Of a stretch of DNA of 8,014 bases, positions 1 to 6,580 are shown piece by piece. The notes beneath the pieces were generated by a model that was given only the letters and a program-made list of their open reading frames with translations, searched no databases and was not told the DNA's origin. The stretch is taken from contig JAITHQ010000213.1 in the NCBI GenBank assembly GCA_031279925.1, forward strand, positions 1-8,014. Reading direction: 5' to 3'. The stretch is from Treponema sp. (lineage in GTDB: Bacteria; Spirochaetota; Spirochaetia; Treponematales; Breznakiellaceae). The stretch's first letter is position 1. Each line of letters opens with the position of its first letter. Both the position numbers and the translations under genes were made by a program.

Positions 1-73
1 GGCCCCCGCCCCCCACCGTCGGCCCCCCGCCGCCCCCCGGCGGGCCCTCGCGCCGCCCCCCCCCCCCCCCGCC
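1..73. other. Extreme G/C low-complexity edge sequence
   Basis: The first 73 bases are almost pure C and G, with several C runs of five or more and a run of 15, and differ abruptly from the mixed composition that begins near position 75. No reading frame here resembles the expected continuation of the gene to its right, whose paralogues carry a catalytic domain at this point. The most economical reading is a contig end made of degraded poly-G base calls, possibly triggered by a genuine G tract. A real but unusual G-rich repeat cannot be excluded. Confidence 0.7.
56..70. repeat. C15/G15 homopolymer at the broken end of the third copy
   Basis: There are fifteen consecutive C on the plus strand, which is G15 in the coding direction of the neighbouring gene. 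It lies just after that gene's in-frame TGA (74-76). It resembles the G14 run in the second copy, but the sequence beyond it is degenerate. It may be a second contingency tract or only the beginning of a sequencing artefact, and the length should not be trusted. Confidence 0.5.
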
Positions 74-1531
74 TCACGACCATTCTTTTTCAGTTAAGTC
101 TCCGGTAACAATATCCGCCCGGGTAATCTTTGCCTTATCTATTCCATCAAGTTTTTTGTACCCTGTTTGAATCGCGTAACAATTGTAGGCGGACAATCCG
201 ACTAGAGAAACTACCGTCAAGAGGAGCGGCGGAATAACGATTGAAATTTTTTTCAAAACCAGTGCCGCCGCAAGCAGTAACAGTACGATAAAAATAGCAA
301 GACAGTTTTTTAACCTCGTGCCGGAAGCGTCGCTTACCTCGTTATCAAAAATCAGGTTAACTGAAATAAAACCATAATTACCGGAAAACATAAAAAAATC
401 CAGCAGGGATATCAGAACAATAAAAAGAAACGCCACAGCAAACATTTTTTTTGCGGTTATGGAAGAAGCAAAATAAAAAAACGCCGGCCACAGCGCCAGG
501 AGGCCAAACGCCTGGAATAACGCCGTAAAAAGAAACGGAAACGGTGAGGTATACCGGTCGATATAGGAAAATTCTTCCGGCGAAGAACCAATGAGCGCCG
601 AAGGTATCAGCGCCCCGGCCAGCAGAAACAGCGCCCCGGCTGACAAGATAAAAATCATCCCGGATTGTTTTTCGCTGATTTTTTGGGAAAACAAGAAAGC
701 CGCGGTTTTCTTCAGCGGCATTGCCAGCCACGGGAAAAGCGCGATACCGGTAAAAAACACGGAAAGCAAAAGGCGCAGCCGTTCATTGGCTATATTATTG
801 TATTGTATAAAACATACCAGCAAAATCGACGCCAGGGAGACAAGACCAAGCAGGAAAAAACGCCGCCTGCGCCAGGTTGACGCAAAATATATATTTTTTA
901 TCAGGGAAAAAACATTATTCAGCGTCCAGTACAGAACAAGTCCTGAAGGCGCGTTGTAGAGCAGAGCTAGGAATAGAAGCGCCATACTCATAAGCTGTAA
1001 TTTTTCTTTCAGGAAAGAATTGCGCGTATATACATACGCCGCTGAGCAGTTTATCAGTGTCATGGCAAGCGGCAGAACATTTAATCCTCCCAAAAGGTTG
1101 TCCGGCCGGCCAAGATCGGCAATGAAAAGAAATGGCGCGCCTTTTATCAGTTCCAGGCCGGAAATATAGTGATAGGCCGCGATAAAAAACGGAATTTGTA
1201 TCAACAGGCCCAGCGAGCTTCGTACGGCATAAATTGGATGATAATGATTTTGCCGGTAATATGCCGCCAACATCATATATTGTTCATCACCTGAAAATAC
1301 AGCCTTTATCCTGCCGGTTTTTGCTTTCAGTTTCTTTTCAATTTCCCGCTGCCCGTGCTGTATTTTTTCCGCCGCGGTATACAGCGGGAGGCACAAAAGA
1401 CTTACGAAAAAACTTATTGCCATGATACTTATACCCGGTTCCTTGAAAATTTTCATTGAAAAGGTGCATACAAAATCAATGATAAAGGTGATGGGGTAAA
1501 TAATCATGTTATATAACGCTTCAAGCATCAT
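74..1531 (-). CDS. YidC/Oxa1-like membrane protein, third copy, C-terminal catalytic domain missing
   Basis: This encodes a polytopic inner-membrane protein. Numbering from an ATG at 1573, residues about 19-230 match the YidC/Oxa1/Alb3 fold: a first helix followed by LPLYTAAEK, a cytoplasmic amphipathic stretch, IQIPFFIAAY, FLFIADLG, and PSGLVLYW near 209-216. The groove Arg of YidC is Ser (S58). A second membrane region follows (about 238-465) with EFSYIDRYTSPFPF, shared with the copy at 3498-5345. The reading frame stops at TGA 74-76 after about 26 hydrophilic residues, where the full-length copy enters its phosphodiesterase domain (LTEKEW here aligns with FSQKEKN there). I chose ATG 1531 because it aligns with the start of the second copy and GGAG lies at 1536-1539; ATG 1528 is equally possible. 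It overlaps the glycosyltransferase gene by about 11 nt, implying coupling. The stop adjoins anomalous edge sequence, so the truncation may be artificial. Confidence 0.8.
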   Translation of the reverse strand: MMLEALYNMIIYPITFIIDFVCTFSMKIFKEPGISIMAISFFVSLLCLPLYTAAEKIQHGQREIEKKLKAKTGRIKAVFSGDEQYMMLAAYYRQNHYHPIYAVRSSLGLLIQIPFFIAAYHYISGLELIKGAPFLFIADLGRPDNLLGGLNVLPLAMTLINCSAAYVYTRNSFLKEKLQLMSMALLFLALLYNAPSGLVLYWTLNNVFSLIKNIYFASTWRRRRFFLLGLVSLASILLVCFIQYNNIANERLRLLLSVFFTGIALFPWLAMPLKKTAAFLFSQKISEKQSGMIFILSAGALFLLAGALIPSALIGSSPEEFSYIDRYTSPFPFLFTALFQAFGLLALWPAFFYFASSITAKKMFAVAFLFIVLISLLDFFMFSGNYGFISVNLIFDNEVSDASGTRLKNCLAIFIVLLLLAAALVLKKISIVIPPLLLTVVSLVGLSAYNCYAIQTGYKKLDGIDKAKITRADIVTGDLTEKEWS

Positions 1532-2609
1532 CTTTCTCCAGTGCTTCCATGATCTTTGCCGCCGTTTTTTCAAACGTATAGCTGGTTCTTTGTGTTTCTG
1601 TCAGGCTGATCCGTTCAGGCACCATATTGTTCAACAGCAGCGTCAATTTTTTCTTGAGATCGGCGGCGTCGCCTGAGCGGAAAAACGTTACCGGAAATCC
1701 CGCATAAATTTCCCTGAATACGGGGATATCGGAAACGAGTGCCTTTGTACCAAGCGTCATGGCTTCCAGCGGCGGCAGTCCAAATCCTTCATACAATGAC
1801 GGCTGTACCAGCAGAGAAGCGGCGGCAATATATTCTGCAAGTTGTTTGTCAGAGACAAATCCGGTAAAGGAAACGGCGTCTATCCCCAGGTTTTCAATCT
1901 TTTGCAGGATATCGTTATCGGAAGTACGAAAATTATCTTTACTTCCAATGATAACAAGATGATGGGACAGTCCTTCCAATCTGGCATGCGTGAATGCCTC
2001 CAGTAGACAGGCCAGTCCTTTGTGTTTTTTGATATTGCCGATAAAAACAATATTGTTTTTTCTTTCGGAATAGAAAATTTTTGAGTTCAAAATCCACGGC
2101 TGAACCGCACTGTAGGTAAAGACAACCGGAACTTCAAAGTTGGGATAATAGAACCGCATCCAATATTCAATCCGTGATTTTGAGAATTCAGACACGGTAA
2201 ATATTATCCGGGAATGCCTGAAAGCACGGCGGTAAAACCATCGCCGTGCCGCAAGCCCCGCCGGAGAAACCAGTTCCGGTATATCCAGAAAAACAAGATC
2301 ATGTATGGTGGTATATACCGGCGTGGTAATGCCGCCGGGAATATTGAAGTACGGGGAATAATAGCAGTCCGCCGCGTTTATTTTGGTTTTTAATTCACGC
2401 GGAAAGGACAATAATTCATGGAGGGAGAAAGGTTTTTTGTCATAGGAAAGAATACTTGTATTATCGCAGCGGGAATAGGCGGACAGATCGTTCCTGTTTC
2501 CAATAAGCAAAAATTCGTTGCTTGAAGCAAGCAGGAAGGGGAGACATCCCTGGAGGTAAACGCCGACACCGCTGGCATGTATCATACGGCAGTCAATTGC
2601 TATTTTCAT
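1521..2609 (-). CDS. GT4-family glycosyltransferase
   Basis: This is a 362-residue cytoplasmic glycosyltransferase of GT-B fold with no signal or membrane helix. The N-terminal domain opens with MKIAIDCRMI and a glycine-rich GVGVY loop, and has TIHDLVFLDIPE (about 101-112) with the His-Asp pair typical of mannosyltransferase-like GT4 proteins. The C-terminal donor-binding domain shows VFIGNIKKHKGL (188-199) and the E-x7-E signature EGFGLPPLE (E274, E282). Family knowledge implies retaining transfer from a nucleotide-sugar to a lipid-linked or growing glycan; the sugar cannot be read from sequence. The start overlaps the preceding catalytic-domain frame by 17 nt, and the stop overlaps the next gene's start by about 11 nt. 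Upstream Shine-Dalgarno pairing is weak, so translation probably depends on coupling. The length is normal for the family. Confidence 0.9.
   Translation of the reverse strand: MKIAIDCRMIHASGVGVYLQGCLPFLLASSNEFLLIGNRNDLSAYSRCDNTSILSYDKKPFSLHELLSFPRELKTKINAADCYYSPYFNIPGGITTPVYTTIHDLVFLDIPELVSPAGLAARRWFYRRAFRHSRIIFTVSEFSKSRIEYWMRFYYPNFEVPVVFTYSAVQPWILNSKIFYSERKNNIVFIGNIKKHKGLACLLEAFTHARLEGLSHHLVIIGSKDNFRTSDNDILQKIENLGIDAVSFTGFVSDKQLAEYIAAASLLVQPSLYEGFGLPPLEAMTLGTKALVSDIPVFREIYAGFPVTFFRSGDAADLKKKLTLLLNNMVPERISLTETQRTSYTFEKTAAKIMEALEKDDA
1536..1539 (-). promoter_or_regulatory. Ribosome binding site deciding the start of the third copy
   Basis: GGAG lies 4 nt before ATG 1531 and 7 nt before ATG 1528, inside the last codons of the glycosyltransferase gene. 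It supports an internal start over the ATG at 1573, which would add 14 very basic residues absent from the paralogue at 5345. Confidence 0.55.
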
Positions 2610-3501
2610 TGTTTACCGTTTCTTTGCGCCAATTTGCAATATTAAAAATATCATTTTGAACCGAAAGCCATTCTTCGCGGTTAATTTTGAAACTGTATTT
2701 GAAATGTGATGTAGGATGTAAATTGCTGGAACTTGTAATGAAAACTTTGCCTGATTTATCAGTTTCCAGGGATTTATGCGTAAACGGATTTACAGGATGT
2801 TCAACAACAGAGTCCAGCGCCAAAAAAGGAACATCTGCATCAGTCATAAAAGCGTGATCAGTTTTTATGTTGCCTGAAATGTTGAAATCTTTCATCATTA
2901 AAAGCGCGTTATAGGTTTCCAGACTGTCCCCATTGGGCAGTTCTATGTTATAGGGAAAATTTTCATCGGCATTCCATCCGTGATCGGAAACGATGATGAT
3001 TCGCGTATTGTCATATACGCCGTTTTGCCGTAAATAATTAAACCATTTTCCCAACAGTATGAAAGCGGCCATATTGGCATGATAATGTGCGCTGTTTGAG
3101 TACGGGCTGTCTTCTGCATTTGATGGTGATAAAACGGGAGTATAATCAGGTGTTTGAAGAAACGCGGGTTCATGGGTAAGTTGATTGGTAAACATGATAA
3201 AAGCGCCGGTTTTTTCTGTGAAAGAAGTAATCTCGGACAGAAAATCAAGAACAGAATATTCGTTAATGGTAGATATGGTAAGCTTTTGATCACCGTTAAC
3301 ATCATCCATAAAAGCCGCAGAGGACAGCCATTTACCCCGGTCAAAAATAAAGGTTCTGGCAAGAACCGGAGAAGCTTTGAAAACCGAAAAACGGATAAGA
3401 TTATTTTTCAGGAGTTCCGATACTGAAACAACACCTGCCTCGGGATGCTTGCCAAGCCAATAGGAGGTATACTTGCCTGAAAGATTATCCGAATATATCA
3501 T
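2593..3501 (-). CDS. C-terminal half of the second YidC-sulfatase copy, out of frame at G14
   Basis: These 302 residues are the second half of an alkaline-phosphatase/sulfatase-fold domain that begins in the frame at 3498-5345. They show TNQLTHE (105-111, candidate substrate or metal His110), YHANMAAFILLGKWF, and NTRIIIVSDHG (165-175) with the late metal pair Asp173-His174. DADVPFLAL and EHPVNPFT follow, then a terminal module ending DIFNIANW. All align with the first copy (6577-8014). The ATG at 3501 directly follows the G run and overlaps the upstream TGA as ATGA, so a separate polypeptide could be made by reinitiation, with the G run itself as a possible Shine-Dalgarno element. More likely the natural product is one protein of about 917 residues, made when the run has 12 or 15 G. 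Alone this half lacks the N-terminal metal Asp and the Thr nucleophile. Confidence 0.82.
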   Translation of the reverse strand: MIYSDNLSGKYTSYWLGKHPEAGVVSVSELLKNNLIRFSVFKASPVLARTFIFDRGKWLSSAAFMDDVNGDQKLTISTINEYSVLDFLSEITSFTEKTGAFIMFTNQLTHEPAFLQTPDYTPVLSPSNAEDSPYSNSAHYHANMAAFILLGKWFNYLRQNGVYDNTRIIIVSDHGWNADENFPYNIELPNGDSLETYNALLMMKDFNISGNIKTDHAFMTDADVPFLALDSVVEHPVNPFTHKSLETDKSGKVFITSSSNLHPTSHFKYSFKINREEWLSVQNDIFNIANWRKETVNNENSN

Positions 3502-5345
3502 CCCCCCCCCCCCCCATTATTTATGGATTTGAAGATTGTAAGATCGGGCTTCCAGCTAAAATTTGCCCAGGGTGGATCGGTTACCGTAACTATAAAATTG
3601 TTTTTGCTGAAAATCCCGGGCAGGACAAGAAGCGATTCGTTATATTTATCAAGCAAAGTTTCACTATTTCGTTTTTGAATTTCAAACGGCGTATACTCAT
3701 AGCCTCCAAAAAGAGGCGGCGCGCCAAATATCGTAAATTTACCGAAGGAGACATTGTTGGGATACCAAACGAAACCATCGAAAGAATTCGAAAGCTCCGG
3801 TTTTTCGGTAAAAATTTGCGGGATATAGGCGCTTATTGCCCTGTCAAGCATGATGATCATAATGTTTTTTTCTTTTTGAGAAAAATTAAAAACAGGCTTA
3901 AATAATTCTGAATTAGCGGACGGGGAAGTATAGGCGTTGTTTTGTTTTAATGTGTTGAATTCAATTTCTGTTTTCATAAAATTAAAAATCGTCATGCCAA
4001 GAAAGGCGGTAAAAACGATGATCTGGAAAGAAAGTATGGCTTTTTTGAAACGGGAAACAAACAGACGTGAAAACAGAATTACGGCGGCAATCAGGCAGAC
4101 AGCATTGATGATTGAGAAAAGATAATTGGTAAAAAAAGTTCCCGGATTTGACAGGACTAAAGTTGTGGAAATAAAACCATAGTCGCCGGGAAATAAAAAA
4201 GTGTTGACCGAAAATAAAACAAACAAAAGACCGGCCGCATGAGAAAACATCGTTTTTACTTTTGGAGAAAACAGCGCGTATAGGCAGAAAGGCCAGAATA
4301 CGAATAAGCCCAGAGCTTGATTCAACGTGGCAAGAATAAAAGGGAAAGGAGAGGTATAGGGTTCTATGTATGAAAACTCCTGGGTTGAGGAAGCTATAAG
4401 GAGGGACGGCGTAACCGCGCCTATAAGCAAAAAAAGATTCAAGGCCGAAAAAACAAAAATTTCCCGCCGGTATAAGGCATTTCTGCCGGATTCCCCGGAG
4501 ATTTTTGCCGTTATTTTGAAAAACAGGGTTTTAAAGATGGGAAGGAAAAAGATGAGTGAAAATACGGCAGCGGCAAAAATACGCTTTACTATGTATCCCC
4601 CATGAAAAAACAACAAGAAAACATCAATAATGACAACAAATAAACACGACGCACGGTACAAAAAATATTTTGGTTTTTTCAGTTTTACGACAATGTTTTT
4701 GGCAAGTGAAAACCCATTGCTTATTGTCCAATATAGCACAAGGCCCGAAGGAGAATTGTACAGTAAAATGAGAAAGACCACCGCCATGCCATAAAGCTGC
4801 AATTTGTCTTTGAGATTAAATCCTTTTGTATAGATCACACCGGATGCAATATTCAAACAGGTCATAACAACAGGCAGAATATTGATGGAATATCCTTTGA
4901 TGGATAATAGCCCGTCAGGATTTCCAAGATCACGAATAAAAAAGAACGGAGTGCTTTTTAGAATTTCCAGATGTGTAAGAAAAGAGTATGCGGCAATAAA
5001 AAAAGGAACCTGAACAAGGATTCCAAATGTTGACCGCATAGCATAAACCGGATGATAATGATTTTGCCGGTAGTATGCCGCCAGAATCATATATTGCTCA
5101 TCACCCCTGAAAACAGCTTTTATTTTTTGCATACCGGGTTTCAGCTTTTTCTGTATTTCCCGCTCCTTTTTCTGCCATTTTTCGGCGGCAAAATACAGCG
5201 GCAGGGTAAAAGCACTGATTGCAACGCTTACGCCGAGTATGGCTAGGCCGTGGTTTCCAAACAATCTATAGGTAAAAACATAGATTAACTCTATAATCTG
5301 GATAACGGGAAAAATAACAAGATTGTAAAGAAAATCCGTGATCAT
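3498..5345 (-). CDS. YidC-like/sulfatase-fold fusion, second copy, N-terminal part up to the G14 break
   Basis: These 615 residues form a membrane enzyme. Residues 1-220 are a YidC/Oxa1-type module (TLPLYFAAEK, VQVPFFIAAY, PFFFIRDLGNPD, PSGLVLYW 199-206); the groove Arg position is Ser44. Residues 230-455 add roughly six hydrophobic segments including EFSYIEPYTSPFPF (323-336) and LFPGDYGF, a pattern seen before the catalytic domain in membrane phospho-transferases. From 485 a type-I phosphodiesterase/sulfatase fold begins: KNIMIIMLDR with metal candidate Asp501, and KFTIFGAPPLFGG with nucleophile candidate Thr538; there is no CxPxR formylglycine signature. The frame ends in Gly5 and TGA at the G14 run, and the remainder of the domain is in the frame at 2593-3501. 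The start overlaps the preceding gene's stop as ATGA (5342-5345), with AAGGG 7 nt upstream. I infer phosphoglycerol or similar transfer outside the membrane. Confidence 0.85.
   Translation of the reverse strand: MITDFLYNLVIFPVIQIIELIYVFTYRLFGNHGLAILGVSVAISAFTLPLYFAAEKWQKKEREIQKKLKPGMQKIKAVFRGDEQYMILAAYYRQNHYHPVYAMRSTFGILVQVPFFIAAYSFLTHLEILKSTPFFFIRDLGNPDGLLSIKGYSINILPVVMTCLNIASGVIYTKGFNLKDKLQLYGMAVVFLILLYNSPSGLVLYWTISNGFSLAKNIVVKLKKPKYFLYRASCLFVVIIDVFLLFFHGGYIVKRIFAAAVFSLIFFLPIFKTLFFKITAKISGESGRNALYRREIFVFSALNLFLLIGAVTPSLLIASSTQEFSYIEPYTSPFPFILATLNQALGLFVFWPFCLYALFSPKVKTMFSHAAGLLFVLFSVNTFLFPGDYGFISTTLVLSNPGTFFTNYLFSIINAVCLIAAVILFSRLFVSRFKKAILSFQIIVFTAFLGMTIFNFMKTEIEFNTLKQNNAYTSPSANSELFKPVFNFSQKEKNIMIIMLDRAISAYIPQIFTEKPELSNSFDGFVWYPNNVSFGKFTIFGAPPLFGGYEYTPFEIQKRNSETLLDKYNESLLVLPGIFSKNNFIVTVTDPPWANFSWKPDLTIFKSINNGGGGG
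3502..3515 (-). repeat. G14 homopolymer, probable phase-variation switch
   Basis: Fourteen C on the plus strand give G14 in the coding direction, between Asn610 of the upstream frame and the ATG of the downstream frame. With 14 G the upstream frame ends GGA TGA (3498-3500). With 13 G it ends at TAA 3485-3487. With 12 or 15 G it runs through the downstream catalytic half. In the paralogue at 6577-8014 the same loop has no glycine run: seven residues separate LDN from RRYTGLW, against eight plus the Gly run here, so the tract is a pure insertion in a tolerant loop. Long poly-G runs are classic slippage sites. The exact length may vary in the population or be misassembled. Confidence 0.85.
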
Positions 5346-6580
5346 TTCCCAGCCCTTGTCATAAAATCAACAATACGTTTCCCCGCTTCTCCCTGGTGCT
5401 GCCACGCTTCTTCTTTCGCTTTTTTTCGAGCGGCTTTAAGCTCTTCGCTGCCGGACAGGTTTTGTATAACTTCCCCGATAGAGGCAAAATGTTCTTCTGC
5501 CAATTCCACTCCGATTTTTTTCAGGGTTTTGAACTGCCATAAATTATCAGCGGCGTCTTCTCCCAGATCGTCTGCGTCATAGGGACGCAGATCAAATCCC
5601 TGCTTGACATACATAACCGGCCTGTCAAACAAAAAAACATAGTCAAAAATGATCCCGGAAAAATCGGAAATCATAATATCGGCACGTGCGAGGGAACGAA
5701 TATTTTCCCGATCATAGTCCCATTCCAGATTTTGGACATTCCGGTATTTTGCGGTAAGGGCTTCAAGCATGGGGGCTTCCGATTTTTTCGACTGTGGGTG
5801 GGGACGCACAATAATATGCCGGCCGGTTTGTACCAGCGGATCGAGCAGACGTTCACCGAAACGCGACAAGAGCGCTGACGGGCCCCACGACGGCGAAACA
5901 AGCACTGTAAAGGGATGGGGTTCTTCCGGCGGAATGGATTTGATTTTTGCGCTGTATTCATCAAGGTAGGTGCAGCCTACGCTTACCAGTTGTTTTTCAG
6001 GCAGTTCCCGCAAATGTTCCAGTTCCCTGATGTCGTTTGCCTGATAATCCCCGGTAAGCAGTACCGAATCAAAATAATCAAGTCCGAAAAGCCGGTACAT
6101 GGTGGCGTCGCTTGGCATGTGAAGAACATGGGCATAATGTCCAACGCCCTTTGAACGCTTCAACTGGTAAACGTCTAGGCCGGGCGTCGTCATCAGTACA
6201 ACGCCGGCGTTCAACATGTTAAGGCGCGCAAAGGCTTTGTTTCCTTCGCCGATAAATTCGGTTCTGATATGCCGGTACGATTCGGCGAAAAGCGGATCAT
6301 CTTCGGCGGAAGTTAAATACAGCGCGTCTATATCGCGCGCTTCAAATTCATCCAGTACCGGCTTGAAGACATTACAGTACTGTTTGCCTTCATTGTAAAT
6401 GACATAGGGATTAGCCGCCGTATTGGAAACGGCTGCGGCTTTTCCGCCGGATAAAACAAGTTTCAGCTTGATCAGTACCGCGCGGCCGACAAAGTACAGC
6501 GTCGCCGCCGCCCCGATAAGAATGGAGAAAAGAGCACTTCCCGTCCCCGGATCAATGTACAAGGGAAAATACATATTCAT
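5342..6580 (-). CDS. Membrane-anchored CDP-glycerol glycerophosphotransferase-like enzyme
   Basis: This is a 412-residue protein resembling the TagB/TagF (Glyphos_transf) family, which transfers glycerol-phosphate from CDP-glycerol to a lipid-linked acceptor at the cytoplasmic membrane face. The N-terminus has LYIDPGTGSALF (7-18) and one hydrophobic helix (about 15-40), a combination also found as separate small membrane proteins near sulfatase-type genes. The catalytic part shows RPHP (259-262) and the family block ADIMISDFSGIIFDY (300-314, Asp306, Ser308), then RPVMYV. The usual WHG-type motif is replaced by a His-rich GHYAHVLHMPSD (147-158). It is shorter than TagF and lacks a second domain, so polymerase activity is not established. 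The start overlaps the upstream stop as ATGA, and GGGAGG (6591-6596) lies 10 nt before the ATG. Donor and acceptor are inferred; another CDP-polyol is possible. Confidence 0.85.
   Translation of the reverse strand: MNMYFPLYIDPGTGSALFSILIGAAATLYFVGRAVLIKLKLVLSGGKAAAVSNTAANPYVIYNEGKQYCNVFKPVLDEFEARDIDALYLTSAEDDPLFAESYRHIRTEFIGEGNKAFARLNMLNAGVVLMTTPGLDVYQLKRSKGVGHYAHVLHMPSDATMYRLFGLDYFDSVLLTGDYQANDIRELEHLRELPEKQLVSVGCTYLDEYSAKIKSIPPEEPHPFTVLVSPSWGPSALLSRFGERLLDPLVQTGRHIIVRPHPQSKKSEAPMLEALTAKYRNVQNLEWDYDRENIRSLARADIMISDFSGIIFDYVFLFDRPVMYVKQGFDLRPYDADDLGEDAADNLWQFKTLKKIGVELAEEHFASIGEVIQNLSGSEELKAARKKAKEEAWQHQGEAGKRIVDFMTRAGK

Noticed and set aside
591..959. Plus-strand frames such as 591-959, 3154-3426 and 6423-6701
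   Set aside because: They lie wholly inside conserved minus-strand genes, have no recognisable domain and have biased shadow composition.
1532..1573. Longer start (ATG 1573) for the third copy
   Set aside because: It adds a very basic segment absent from the paralogue and gives a 53-nt overlap. The internal ATGs at 1531/1528 align with the paralogue start and have GGAG at suitable spacing.
3502..3515. G14 as a G-quadruplex or scaffold gap filler
   Set aside because: A single uninterrupted run is a slippage site more than a four-run quadruplex motif. Both flanks continue one protein with only a few extra codons, so a gap is unlikely, though the exact count is uncertain.
2593..3515. Calling the second copy a plain frameshift pseudogene
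   Set aside because: Both halves keep the catalytic residues with no other lesion, and the only break is a hypermutable homopolymer, so a reversible off state fits better.
3498..5345. Naming the fusion proteins yidC or ltaS
   Set aside because: The groove Arg is missing, there are two or three copies in a glycan operon, and the catalytic-domain substrate is unknown; neither symbol is justified.
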